Below are positions 18,451 through 26,711 of a DNA stretch of 64,000 bases, in pieces. Location: NCBI GenBank assembly GCA_016200005.1, contig JACQFP010000013.1:62001-126000 (forward strand), written 5' to 3'. Position 1 is the stretch's first letter; every line of letters begins with the position of its first letter. Source of the stretch: Verrucomicrobiota bacterium (GTDB lineage Bacteria; Verrucomicrobiota; Verrucomicrobiia; Limisphaerales; PALSA-1396). Under the pieces are notes generated by a model. That model was not told where the DNA came from, did not search any database, and worked only from the letters and a program-made list of their open reading frames with translations. The translations under genes were made by a program, and so were the position numbers.

Positions 18451-18484
18451 GAAGCCGGGTGCTTATCCGTGGCTTCGTTTTTTT
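18451..18484 (+). terminator. Intrinsic terminator with no upstream gene
   Basis: Stem gaagcc / ggcttc (18451-18456 and 18471-18476) with a GC-containing loop, followed by GTTTTTTT. It points to a plus-strand transcript in this gap, upstream of and separate from the gene at 18639. Confidence 0.6.
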
Positions 18485-18638
18485 AAGCGCTTTTGTCACC
18501 CTTCCATGGTAAGAGTGATCCATAGTTCGTGTTAATGTGCTTGATTGGCCTGAGAGTAGCTCAGGTTTGAAGCAATGCAGATATGCGACCTTGGCGCGAG
18601 CCGTGACGCGTGGTTGATAAGTTTTGACTGAAGCTGGC

Positions 18639-20150
18639 ATGAGAAACCTGCAAATCATAAGGCGACCATTCCGACCCTTCGCCTTGGCTGGATTGGGCCT
18701 TCTGATGGCGTTGAACGCTCCTGCGGCTGGCACCGTCACCGTCTGTAACGAAGCGAGCTTGGACGCGGCATTGACCAATGGCGGAACGGTGGCATTTGCT
18801 TGCGACGGCACGATCACCATCACCTCTACAAAAGTAATTTCTTTGGACACCGTCTTGGACGCCACCGGCCACACGGTCGCGATCAGCGGGAACAACTCCG
18901 TCCGCCTTTTCACCGTCAACCCGGCGGTCAACCTCTCCGTTTATAACCTGACGCTGGTCAACGGTCGGAGCACCAATGGCGGCGCCATCTACAACAGTGG
19001 CACGTTGGTTGTATCCAACAGCGCGCTCTCCGGAAATTCGGTCAGCAACTCGGCTAGCGGATTAGGAGGCGCCATTTACAATAATAATCTCGCCACTCTC
19101 ATCGCAGTGAACTCCAGCTTCTTCAATAATGGTTGCCGGGGAGGCGACGGGGCGAACAACACGGCGGTCAACGGCACCGGTTTCCCCGGCCAGGTCGGTG
19201 CGGGTGGCGGCATTTACAATGACGCCGGAAACATCAGTGTGACCAATTGCACTTTCGCAGGCAACACCTCGACCGGAGGCCGCGGCGGTAATGGCGGCGA
19301 CGCTTTTTTGATCCTGCCGGCAGGCAACGGCGGGGCCGGAGGCGCGGCCGCTGGCGGTGCGATTTCGATTGGGGGTGGAGTGTTGACTGTCGTTAACAGC
19401 ACCTTTGTCAGCAATAGTTGCGCGGGTGGCAACGGAGGCACCAACGGCAACGGTGGCGGTGGCGTCCGCGGCAACGGCGGCGATGCCAGCGGAGGCGCCA
19501 TCGACCACAGCGGGATTTCAGCAAATTTGATCAATGCGACTTTCTTCGGCAACGGATGCACTGGTGGAACCGGCAATACCAATGGAAATCGTTTGGGAGG
19601 AAATCTTCGGAACGGCGCCGCCAGTTTGATGACGTTGAAGAACACCATCGTGGCTGGAAGTTCCGCCGGCACCAACGCTTCCGGCGCGATCACTGACGGC
19701 GGAAACAACATCAGTTCAGACCTGAGTTGCAATCTTACCAATGTCGGCAGTTTGAATAATACGGATCCTCGCTTGGGCCCGTTGGCCGATAATGGCGGCC
19801 CTACGCTCACCAAGGCATTGCTGCAAAACAGCCCGGCCATTGATGCCGGTAACAGCGCCGTCGCTCTGCCGACTGATCAGCGCGGCTCTCCGCGATTTGG
19901 CGCGTGCGACATTGGCGCTTTCGAAATGACGCCGCCCACAATTCTTTCATCCGTCTATCTTCCGAATGGTCACCTGCGTTTGCAATGTTCTGGAGTCATC
20001 GGCCCAAGCTACTTCATTCACGCCTCAACGAACCTGGCGAGTTGGGTGCAGTTGACGGATTTAGTCCCACTCACCAACCGGATCTTTGACATTGAAGATG
20101 CGAATGCTTCCAACTTTTTGATTCGGTTCTACCGGTTGCAGGCTCACTAG
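18639..20150 (+). CDS. Secreted beta-helix protein with choice-of-anchor Q region
   Basis: 503 residues. Signal peptide: 'FALAGLGLLMALNAPAAG', cleavage near residue 33. The body has repeated 'GGAIYNSGTLVVSNS' and 'NGGRGGNGGDA'-like glycine/asparagine-rich rungs, typical of parallel beta-helix proteins of the polymorphic outer-membrane-protein type. Near the C-terminus is 'NGGPTLTKALLQNSPAIDAG...DQRG...CDIGAFE', the choice-of-anchor Q motif found in exported proteins. It ends with a short module 'YFIHASTNLASWVQL...IRFYRLQAH' shared in pattern with other secreted proteins here. Surface-exposed; adhesion or polysaccharide binding is possible, but no activity is evident. The start at 18639 is the ATG directly before the signal sequence. 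Confidence 0.82.
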   Translation: MRNLQIIRRPFRPFALAGLGLLMALNAPAAGTVTVCNEASLDAALTNGGTVAFACDGTITITSTKVISLDTVLDATGHTVAISGNNSVRLFTVNPAVNLSVYNLTLVNGRSTNGGAIYNSGTLVVSNSALSGNSVSNSASGLGGAIYNNNLATLIAVNSSFFNNGCRGGDGANNTAVNGTGFPGQVGAGGGIYNDAGNISVTNCTFAGNTSTGGRGGNGGDAFLILPAGNGGAGGAAAGGAISIGGGVLTVVNSTFVSNSCAGGNGGTNGNGGGGVRGNGGDASGGAIDHSGISANLINATFFGNGCTGGTGNTNGNRLGGNLRNGAASLMTLKNTIVAGSSAGTNASGAITDGGNNISSDLSCNLTNVGSLNNTDPRLGPLADNGGPTLTKALLQNSPAIDAGNSAVALPTDQRGSPRFGACDIGAFEMTPPTILSSVYLPNGHLRLQCSGVIGPSYFIHASTNLASWVQLTDLVPLTNRIFDIEDANASNFLIRFYRLQAH

Positions 20151-20247
20151 CTGGTTCTTGCGCGCAGCAGGATTGTAACGGGTCCGCGCTCATCGGCAAC
20201 ATCAGCCCACGGCGCTGAAATTCCGATAGCGCCTCTTATCGGCCCGC

Positions 20248-21723
20248 CTACTTTGAATCCAATTTGGACGCGTCAAAGTTGGGATTGGGCTGCGGCATCT
20301 GCGCCGCGACTTGTTTGCGCCAGGCATGGAGTTGCTGACGCAGCTCCTCCGCTTGGGCTGGCAACGAGGCCGCCAGATTGTTCTGTTCACTCAGATCAGT
20401 CTTGAGGTTGTAAAGCTCCACATGATTGTCCTCGAGGAACTCCAGGAGTTTAAATTCGCCCGCCCGGACGGCGCTGACGGGTGTCGTGGTCGGATAATAG
20501 TGCGGATAGTGAAAGTAAAGCGCGGCGCGCGAAGAATGTGCAGCCGGTGACCTGAGCAACGGCATGAGACTGACGCCGTCGTCTGGCGCATCCGTAGTTT
20601 TCATTCCGGTTATTTCGAGCAGGGTTTTGAATAGATCGGTGCTGACAACCGGCTCGTGACAAATTGCGTCCGCCAGCGTCACACCCGGCCAGCGAATGAT
20701 CAGCGGCACGCGGAGGCCGCCTTCGTAAAGCGCCCCTTTGCCCGACCGCAACGGATAATTGTCCGTAACAAACCTGCCGCTCGAATCCTTGAGGTAACCG
20801 CCATTGTCGGAGGTGAAGATGACGACAGTGCGGTCGGCCAGATTGCGGCTTGCCAGCCGCGCGAGGAGACGACCGACGCTCTCGTCCAGGCTTTGAATCA
20901 TCGCGGCGTAACTGGCGTTCTCATGATGCATCTGCGGCGAAATCTTCTTGGCGAAGTGCGCCACCAGGTCGGACTTGGCCTCAATCGGCGCGTGCGGCGC
21001 ATGATGGGCCAGATAAAGAAAGAAGGGCCGTCCCTGCGCGCTGTCGATGATCTTCAACGCCTCATCGGTCAGCCGGTCCGTCAGGTATTCGCCGGACCGA
21101 CCAAACTCCAAATGCGGTACATAACGAAACTCGCCGCCAAAATGCTGGCTGCCGCGATACGGATAAAAGTAAGTTTGCGGCGCGCCCCAGTGGGTGCCGC
21201 CGATGTTGATATCGAAGCCGTGTGTCTCCGGATAAAACGCCGCCTCGCCCAGATGCCATTTGCCGACCAGCGCCGTAAGATACCCGGCGGACTGGAGCGT
21301 CTTGGCCACGGTCGTTTCCGTGTGCGGCAGATTCGCCACGGTCACGGGCGGAATGAGCTTGCGGTTGCGCGGTGGATTCGCTGCGGCTTCGTACCACGTC
21401 GTGAGATGTAATCGCGCGGGGTGTTTGCCAGTCATCAAACTGGCGCGGGTGGGTGAACAGACGGGTGCGGCGGCATAGGCGTCGGTAAACCTGACGCCCT
21501 GGCGCGCCAGCCGGTCAATGTTGGGTGTTTCGTGCAGGTCGCCGCCGTAACAACCGACGTCCGACCAGCCCAGGTCGTCGGCGAGGATGAACAGAATGTT
21601 GAGTGGTTTCGGAGCGGCACCGTGGAGCCGACCCGGGATCAGCCACAGCCCACAGCCGATGCACGCTGATAGGAGGGCCAGCCAGTTTCTCCAGCTTTTC
21701 CGAAACACAAACGCTTTATTCAT
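20248..21723 (-). CDS. Arylsulfatase-type sulfatase (formylglycine enzyme)
   Basis: A 491-residue exported hydrolase of the alkaline-phosphatase superfamily. Signal peptide, then 'NILFILADDLGWSDVGCYGG' with the metal-binding Asp pair (49-50), then the sulfatase signature C89-S-P-T-R93 followed by 'ASLMTGKHPARL'; the Cys is converted to formylglycine in active enzymes. 'VIFTSDNGG' supplies further metal ligands. Closest in look to arylsulfatase A / N-acetylgalactosamine-6-sulfatase-like enzymes that desulfate polysaccharides. The start at 21723 opens the signal peptide. No maturase gene is in this window, so maturation must rely on a gene elsewhere. Confidence 0.92.
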   Translation of the reverse strand: MNKAFVFRKSWRNWLALLSACIGCGLWLIPGRLHGAAPKPLNILFILADDLGWSDVGCYGGDLHETPNIDRLARQGVRFTDAYAAAPVCSPTRASLMTGKHPARLHLTTWYEAAANPPRNRKLIPPVTVANLPHTETTVAKTLQSAGYLTALVGKWHLGEAAFYPETHGFDINIGGTHWGAPQTYFYPYRGSQHFGGEFRYVPHLEFGRSGEYLTDRLTDEALKIIDSAQGRPFFLYLAHHAPHAPIEAKSDLVAHFAKKISPQMHHENASYAAMIQSLDESVGRLLARLASRNLADRTVVIFTSDNGGYLKDSSGRFVTDNYPLRSGKGALYEGGLRVPLIIRWPGVTLADAICHEPVVSTDLFKTLLEITGMKTTDAPDDGVSLMPLLRSPAAHSSRAALYFHYPHYYPTTTPVSAVRAGEFKLLEFLEDNHVELYNLKTDLSEQNNLAASLPAQAEELRQQLHAWRKQVAAQMPQPNPNFDASKLDSK

Positions 21724-21947
21724 GATTGCCAATGACCGTATCGGGGTCTCGCTGGCTTGCAAAGCATGGAAACCCTGGCTTAAGAATCCATCCGGTTGCC
21801 AAATCATCATCTGCACTCAACAGCTTGTGCTGTCCCCGGCGGCCAAGGCCGAAGTCCATTCCTTGAGGGTCAATCCGTGGTTGGAAACATTCCTGTTGGC
21901 GGCGCTTGCCTTGAACACGCGGCTTGAACGCTTCAAAACATTAACGC

Positions 21948-21976
21948 TTCAACGCTCGCCGGTTCCAAGCTAAACT
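21948..21976 (+). promoter_or_regulatory. Promoter for queE
   Basis: TTCAAC, 17 nt, TAAACT, ending 9 nt before the queE ATG. This would leave almost no leader. Confidence 0.45.
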
Positions 21977-21985
21977 GGCCGGGCG

Positions 21986-22735
21986 ATGTCCGACACGCTG
22001 GTCATCAACGAAATCTACCTGAGCTTGCAAGGCGAAAGCACATTCGCCGGGCTGCCGTGCGTGTTCGTCCGACTCACCGCTTGCGACTTGCGTTGTTCCT
22101 ATTGCGATTCCGCCTACGCGTTCAAGAAGGGGACGAAGATGACGCTGGAGGAAGTGCGCTGCGCGATTCAGCGGCTGGCGAAACCGTTCGCAGACCGGGC
22201 ATCACGCGTTACGAGTCACGCATCACGCCTCCCCCTCGTCGAACTTACCGGCGGCGAACCGCTCTTGCAGCCAGAGGTTCTTCCGCTGATGAAAGCGCTG
22301 TGTGACGATGGCTTTACCGTGTTGATCGAGACCAGCGGCGCGCATGACATTTCGAAGATCGACCCGCGCGTCCGGCGGATCATGGATTTGAAATGCCCCA
22401 GCAGCGGCGAGGTCGAGCGCAATCGCTGGGCGAATCTGCCGCACCTCAAGAACACTGATGAAATCAAGTTCGTCATGGGAACGCTGGAAGATTACGGCTG
22501 GGCGAAACAAAAAATCGTGGAGCACAAACTCGATTCCGTTTGTCCCATCTTATTCTCGTGGGTGGAGCCGCTGACACGAGCGCAACAGGACAACTCGTTG
22601 AAGGCAGTTCCCGCCGGCCAGACGCCGATCTCGCGCCGCGAACTGGCGGAGAAAATCATCGCCGACGCGCTGCCGGTGCGGTTTCAGGCGCAACTGCACA
22701 AAGTCATCTGGCCGCCCGACAAACGAGGAGTGTAG
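21986..22735 (+). CDS. queE: 7-carboxy-7-deazaguanine synthase QueE
   Basis: A 249-residue radical-SAM enzyme that converts 6-carboxytetrahydropterin to 7-carboxy-7-deazaguanine in queuosine/deazapurine synthesis. The opening 'INEIYLSLQGESTFAGLPCVFVR' is typical. The iron-sulfur cluster Cys are C33, C37 and C40 in CDLRCSYC, and the SAM-binding 'ELTGGEPLLQ' follows. Between them, residues about 70-83 ('RASRVTSHASRLP') come from a four-unit heptamer array (22201-22228) that looks like an in-frame insertion. No other queuosine gene is nearby; the next gene, 28 nt downstream, is an aminotransferase. Confidence 0.93.
   Translation: MSDTLVINEIYLSLQGESTFAGLPCVFVRLTACDLRCSYCDSAYAFKKGTKMTLEEVRCAIQRLAKPFADRASRVTSHASRLPLVELTGGEPLLQPEVLPLMKALCDDGFTVLIETSGAHDISKIDPRVRRIMDLKCPSSGEVERNRWANLPHLKNTDEIKFVMGTLEDYGWAKQKIVEHKLDSVCPILFSWVEPLTRAQQDNSLKAVPAGQTPISRRELAEKIIADALPVRFQAQLHKVIWPPDKRGV
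22201..22228 (+). repeat. Heptamer array inside queE
   Basis: Four 7-nt units: atcacgc, gttacga, gtcacgc, atcacgc. The reverse complement is GCGTGAN, related to the CGTGAAR array after clpX. It is translated as part of QueE. Confidence 0.65.
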
Positions 22736-22763
22736 CCGCCGGCTTGAGGAGGCGGAATACCAC

Positions 22764-24146
22764 ATGACTACAAACCAAGTTCTCGCCCAACTCCGCGCTT
22801 ACGAATCGCGCAACGTCACGTTCATCGAACCGGACGGCTCGTGGCCGATTGTCTGGGAGCGTGCCGATGGAGTTCACGTTTGGGATACCGAAGGGAAAAA
22901 GCATCTCGACCTCACGGCCGCGTTTGGAGTTGCCGCGGCGGGACACGCCAACCCGCGCGTGGTCAAAGCCGGTCAACGTCAAATGGCGAGACTGTTGCAC
23001 ACGATGGGCGACGTTCATCCTCACGCGTTGAAAGCGGAACTGGCGCGCGAATTGAGCCGGATTACGTTCGAGCGTTGGGGGAGGATAAACCCGAAATCCG
23101 AAATCCGAAATCCGAAATCAGGCAAAAGCATTTTCTGCAACTCCGGTTTTGAAGCGGTCGAGGCCGCGCTTAAAACTGCGCTGCTCGCCACGAGCAAACG
23201 CGGCATCCTTGCATTCGAGGGCGCGTATCACGGACTCGGCTACGGCGCGCTCAACGCCACGCATCGCGACCATTTCCGCGCGCCGTTCCGCTCGCAACTC
23301 GGAAAGTTCGGACATTTCGTTCCGTTCCCCGTAGCCGCCGACGTGAGGCTCACTTCCGAAAATCCGAAATCTGAAATCCGAAATCCGAAATTTTCAGAGC
23401 CTCCTGACGTCGGCTGCCACGAAATTGAAAGGATAATCCGCCGCTTGTTACACCGCGAGAAAATCGGTGCAATTCTCGTCGAACCGATTCAAGGGCGCGG
23501 TGGTATCAACATTCCGCCGCCGGAATTCCTGCCGTTATTGCGCCAGCTTTGCGACGAGCACCGCGCCCTTTTGATCCTCGATGAGATTTACACTGGGTTT
23601 GGGCGCACGGGAAAATGGTTCGCGTGCGAACACACGCAGACTATTCCCGATTTGATTTGCCTTGGCAAAGCGTTGACCGGCGGATTCCCGTTGTCAGCGT
23701 GCGTTGGGCGCACAAAGATCATGGATGCGGCGTGGCCGGTGTCCACAGGCGAAGCAATTCACACGAGCACGTTTCTCGGCCATCCCGTCGGCTGCGCAAT
23801 GGCGCTGGCGCAAATCGCCGAGATCAAACGGTTGAAACTCGTCGAGCGCAGCGCCCAACTGGGGAAGGCTCTGCTGGCGCGTCTCAACTCCATTCACGGT
23901 TCACGTTTCACGGCTCGCGCCCGCGGCCTCGGCCTGATGGCAGGTTTGGAACTCGGCCGCGCTGATGGCTCGCCGGCGACAACCGAGGTTTCGCGCGTCA
24001 TCAAAGCGATGCTGCATCGCGGTTTCATTCTGTTGCCGGAGGGCGAGCATGGCAACGTGATCAGCTTCACGCCGCCACTGACGATTACAGAGACGCAGTT
24101 GTCCGCGACGGTGAAGGAATTGGGAAAATGTTTAACCGCAGATTGA
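22764..24146 (+). CDS. Class III PLP-dependent aminotransferase
   Basis: A 460-residue fold-type I enzyme of the ornithine/4-aminobutyrate aminotransferase group. Signatures: 'FCNSGFEAVEAALK' (PLP phosphate site), 'LILDEIYTGFGRTGKWFA' (Asp contacting the PLP ring nitrogen), and 'LGKALTGGFPLSA' with the Schiff-base Lys near residue 302. The amino donor and acceptor cannot be told. The protein carries three stretches coded by heptamer repeats: 'NPKSEIRNPKSG' (about 109-120), 'NPKSEIRNPKF' (about 200-210) and 'IHGSRFTAR' (about 377-385). Its stop codon also lies in a dispersed GCAGATTGA repeat, so the extreme C-terminus may be repeat-derived. All motifs are intact, so it is probably active. Confidence 0.88.
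   Translation: MTTNQVLAQLRAYESRNVTFIEPDGSWPIVWERADGVHVWDTEGKKHLDLTAAFGVAAAGHANPRVVKAGQRQMARLLHTMGDVHPHALKAELARELSRITFERWGRINPKSEIRNPKSGKSIFCNSGFEAVEAALKTALLATSKRGILAFEGAYHGLGYGALNATHRDHFRAPFRSQLGKFGHFVPFPVAADVRLTSENPKSEIRNPKFSEPPDVGCHEIERIIRRLLHREKIGAILVEPIQGRGGINIPPPEFLPLLRQLCDEHRALLILDEIYTGFGRTGKWFACEHTQTIPDLICLGKALTGGFPLSACVGRTKIMDAAWPVSTGEAIHTSTFLGHPVGCAMALAQIAEIKRLKLVERSAQLGKALLARLNSIHGSRFTARARGLGLMAGLELGRADGSPATTEVSRVIKAMLHRGFILLPEGEHGNVISFTPPLTITETQLSATVKELGKCLTAD
23087..23121 (+). repeat. AAATCCG heptamer array inside the aminotransferase gene
   Basis: Five units (aaacccg, three aaatccg, aaatcag) translated in frame as an NPKSEIRNPKS-type peptide just before the PLP-phosphate motif. 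Confidence 0.8.
23361..23388 (+). repeat. Second AAATCCG-type heptamer array in the same gene
   Basis: Four units (aatccga, aatctga, aatccga, aatccga) with a degenerate unit on each side, again read in frame as NPKSEIRNPK. Confidence 0.8.
23892..23919 (+). repeat. TTCACGN heptamer array in the same gene
   Basis: Units attcacg, gttcacg, tttcacg and a degenerate gctcgcg. This is the reverse complement type of the CGTGAAR repeats after clpX. Confidence 0.6.
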
Positions 24147-24212
24147 CTCAAATGAACGCAGATAGAACCCTTCATTCAGGAGCCTGGCTTCGGCCCATCT
24201 GCGTCAATCTGC
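24138..24212. repeat. GCAGATTGAC / GTCAATCTGC inverted repeat at gene 3' end
   Basis: gcagattgac...aacgcagat (24138-24163) faces atctgcgtcaatctgc (24197-24212). The aminotransferase stop codon lies inside the left arm. Related words recur at 24406-24421 and 25353-25366. Confidence 0.55.
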
Positions 24213-24303
24213 ACTGCTATACTGGAAAGTATTGTTGGCGTGACAAAGTTTTTGTGAGCGGCACTTCTTCCTCTCTCCACGACGCAGGAGTGGGGAGAGG
24301 ACC

Positions 24304-24376
24304 GAGGAGAGGGGCAATCCAAAAACAAACGCCCCTCCTCTCCCCGGCCCTCTCCTCCATCCGATGGAGGAGAGGG
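24304..24376. repeat. Double hairpin element upstream of rsmA
   Basis: Stem 1 is gaggagaggggc (24304-24315) with gcccctcctctc (24331-24342). Stem 2 is ccctctcctcc (24348-24358), loop atccgat, ggaggagaggg (24366-24376); both are perfect. A relative with loop aactgat lies at 5793-5819. Confidence 0.7.
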
Positions 24377-24435
24377 AGAAGGTTTTGTTGCGGCTCGGCC
24401 GCGCTGCGTTCATCTGCGGTTTCAATTCCAATCCG

Positions 24436-25257
24436 ATGAAACTCAGCGAAATGCGCGAACTGCTGAGCACGCGGGGAATCCGGCTGACGAAATCCCTCGG
24501 CCAGAATTTTCTGCACGACGGCAATCAACTTCGCCGCATTGTCGCCGCCGCCGAATTGACCAAGTCTGACAAAGTCTTGGAAATCGGGCCGGGACTGGGG
24601 CCGTTGACGGAGTTGTTGTTAGCGCAGACCGGCGAGGTCCTGGCGATTGAAAAAGACCGGCGGCTGTTCGAGTTTCTACAAGAGCACTTTTCTAGCGCGA
24701 AGAACCTGAGCTTATTGCGCGACGATGCCTTGGACTATTTGCAACGGGAACCGCGTGATTGGAGCGACTGGAAACTCGTTGCCAACCTGCCCTATTCCGT
24801 CGCTACGGCAATTCTCGTGGAACTGGCGCAATGTGAACGTGGCCCACAGCGGATGGTCGTAACATTGCAGCTTGAAGTGGCGCAACGACTCGTGGCGCAG
24901 GCGGGCAGCCACGCTTACGGAGTGCTCGCATTGCTGATTCAATTGCGATACGACCCGAAGGACCATTTCAAGATTCCAGCGAGTTGTTTTTTTCCGCAAC
25001 CTGATGTTGATTCAGCCTGCGTCACTTTGATTCGGCGATCCCGGCCACTCCTGACAAGCGAGCAAAGCGAAACATTTACAAAAATTGTCAAACGCGCGTT
25101 TTCGCAGCGTCGCAAGATGATGTTCAAACTGCTGAAGCAGGACTGGCCCGAGGAAAGACTAACGGCCGCATTCACCGCACAGCAAATTTCGACCGGGGAA
25201 CGTGCCGAAGAATTGTGCTTGGAAGAATTCGTCGCGCTGGCGGAAAAACTTGATTAA
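24436..25257 (+). CDS. rsmA: 16S rRNA dimethyladenosine transferase RsmA (KsgA)
   Basis: A 273-residue SAM-dependent methyltransferase that dimethylates two adjacent adenines near the 3' end of 16S rRNA. Motifs: 'KSLGQNFLHDGNQLRRIV' at the N-terminus, SAM site 'VLEIGPGLGPLTELLL' (about 50-65), catalytic 'LVANLPYSVATAIL' (about 117-130) and 'CFFPQPDVDSACVTL'. The ATG at 24436 (MKLSEMREL) gives the usual family N-terminus; an upstream ATG at 24364 lies inside the hairpin element and is unlikely. Confidence 0.95.
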   Translation: MKLSEMRELLSTRGIRLTKSLGQNFLHDGNQLRRIVAAAELTKSDKVLEIGPGLGPLTELLLAQTGEVLAIEKDRRLFEFLQEHFSSAKNLSLLRDDALDYLQREPRDWSDWKLVANLPYSVATAILVELAQCERGPQRMVVTLQLEVAQRLVAQAGSHAYGVLALLIQLRYDPKDHFKIPASCFFPQPDVDSACVTLIRRSRPLLTSEQSETFTKIVKRAFSQRRKMMFKLLKQDWPEERLTAAFTAQQISTGERAEELCLEEFVALAEKLD

Positions 25258-25340
25258 GGTTTGCGGGCACATCTCAAGTTTTTCGAGCTGTGTTATCTCA
25301 AGCAGACCGAACGAGCATTCGTCAGTTGAAATAATTACGA

Positions 25341-26024
25341 TCACTTCGTCTTCACCGCAGATGAATTAGTATAGGGACTCCAATGCAATTTTCTAAAATC
25401 CTCGTAATTGAAAGATTCCACGTGGCCGTTTACAAAGGCGACGTGCATTTGATAATGGCGGCGTGTCGCAGCCATTTCTGGTCCACCTGCGGCATTCCAT
25501 CCTGCGTCACTCTCAAATAACAGAACGGTTTCCGGCTCGATTTCGGCGCAGTCTTTTAGCCCGTCAAGATTGCGATTCATCGCATAACTGCAAGTTTGTT
25601 TCTTGGGAGCAGCACGACAATGAAAGCTGGCTTTGTTCGTGGACTGGATGGCATCGCACCATCGGCTCGCAGGAGGAAACAGGTCGTCGTGATCGCCTGT
25701 GTAGATTCTAAGTTCCAAGGCGAGCTCTTTCATGTTGTTCATGCAACTCATGTCATCGGCCATGGCTTGCGCCGCACGAAACGCTGAAATTATCGTGAAA
25801 ACACAAAACCCAAAAACGCAGGAGGAAAAAATCAGACTGAAGATCGCTTTGCGAAAAGCTGTCTTGCTGGCGCCGTCATTTCTAATTCGAATCAAAGCCC
25901 TGATGGAATAAATTATCGCCGGCAAGGATGTGATACCGCAAATGATACTCGCGACTCCAAGCATCAAGGCGTCTTTGGCCAGCTTCTCAGCTTTCGACTG
26001 CGTGACTGGCGGATCATCAGGCAT
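25341..26024 (-). CDS. DUF4190/DUF1559-like membrane protein
   Basis: 227 residues, starting at the ATG at 26024. Two hydrophobic segments near the N-terminus ('ALMLGVASIICGITSLPAIIY', 'AIFSLIFSSCVFGFCVFTII') resemble a DUF4190-type membrane region. The rest is extracytoplasmic, with four Cys and a pilin-accessory-like ending ('LLFESDAGWNAAGG...HYQMHVAFVNGHVESF') similar to the 'VAFxDGHVE' tails of DUF1559 proteins common in Planctomycetes and Verrucomicrobia. The last eight residues are encoded across a dispersed ACCGCAGATGAA repeat (25353-25366). Function unknown. Confidence 0.72.
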   Translation of the reverse strand: MPDDPPVTQSKAEKLAKDALMLGVASIICGITSLPAIIYSIRALIRIRNDGASKTAFRKAIFSLIFSSCVFGFCVFTIISAFRAAQAMADDMSCMNNMKELALELRIYTGDHDDLFPPASRWCDAIQSTNKASFHCRAAPKKQTCSYAMNRNLDGLKDCAEIEPETVLLFESDAGWNAAGGPEMAATRRHYQMHVAFVNGHVESFNYEDFRKLHWSPYTNSSAVKTK

Positions 26025-26157
26025 GAAAAGACTTCTACGCCTCCACAAAACTAAGGCCAAGAACAATCTCTTTACCACCAGCGTTGAAGCTCGCATACAA
26101 TTTTTTGCGAACTTCTTTATTCTTGTGTTGTCCGATAAGTTACTTGGACAGTTGATT

Positions 26158-26667
26158 ATGACAGAAGAAATCTTTGACGTCGTCAACGACCGGGACGAAA
26201 TCATCGGCCGGCAAACGCGCCGCGAGGTGCATGGGCTCGGTTTGAAACATCGCGCTGTTCACGTGCTGGTCTTCAATGCGCGCGGCGAGGTCTTCTTGCA
26301 AAAGCGGTCGCTGAAGAAAGATTGCTTTCCAGGCAAATGGGATTCGTCGGCTTCCGGCCATCTGGACTGCGGCGAAACTTACGACGCCTGCGCAGTCCGC
26401 GAACTCCGTGAGGAGATCGGCCTTGAAATCCAAACGCCACTGAAGCGACTCTTCAAGATCGACGCGTGTGCTGACACCGGTCAGGAATTCGTCTGGATTT
26501 ATCGTTGCGAGGCAGAAGGCCCGTTCACTTTGCACCCGGAGGAAATTGAGCGTGGGGACTGGTTCACGCCGGCGGCCGTCAAGCAATGGATGTTGGAACG
26601 TCCGGACGATTTCGCCGGCGCGCTGTTGCTGATTTGGAAAAGGCTGACCACGGATGAACGAGGATAA
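26158..26667 (+). CDS. Nudix hydrolase
   Basis: 169 residues. The start MTEEIFDVVNDRDEIIG at 26158 matches relatives of the isopentenyl-diphosphate-isomerase-like/YfcD Nudix branch. The Nudix box is complete: G67, E73, R81, E82, E85, E86, G88 in 'GHLDCGETYDACAVRELREE' and onward. These enzymes cleave nucleoside diphosphates linked to another group, and the acidic box residues bind Mg2+. The substrate cannot be read. Followed by a stem-loop and the clpP promoter. Confidence 0.9.
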   Translation: MTEEIFDVVNDRDEIIGRQTRREVHGLGLKHRAVHVLVFNARGEVFLQKRSLKKDCFPGKWDSSASGHLDCGETYDACAVRELREEIGLEIQTPLKRLFKIDACADTGQEFVWIYRCEAEGPFTLHPEEIERGDWFTPAAVKQWMLERPDDFAGALLLIWKRLTTDERG

Positions 26668-26681
26668 AACCGGGTTCGATA

Positions 26682-26701
26682 AGTCTTCGAAATCGAAGAC
26701 T
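26682..26701. other. Perfect 8-bp stem-loop after the Nudix gene
   Basis: agtcttcg, loop aaat, cgaagact. There is no T-run, so it is a weak terminator or mRNA 3' stabiliser. Confidence 0.45.
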
Positions 26702-26711
26702 GTTCCCGCAC

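Larger units (their letters stand above)
18009..18638. other. 630-nt region with terminators in both directions and no credible ORF
   Basis: Between rarA (minus) and a secreted-protein gene (plus). It contains a minus-strand intrinsic terminator next to rarA (18042-18075), a structured minus-strand stretch ending in seven Us (18101-18220), and a plus-strand terminator (18451-18484). Terminators with no coding gene to terminate point to non-coding transcripts. Confidence 0.55.

Noticed and set aside
20656-21411. A 251-codon plus-strand frame
   Set aside because: Antisense to the sulfatase, which carries the CSPTR active site on the other strand.
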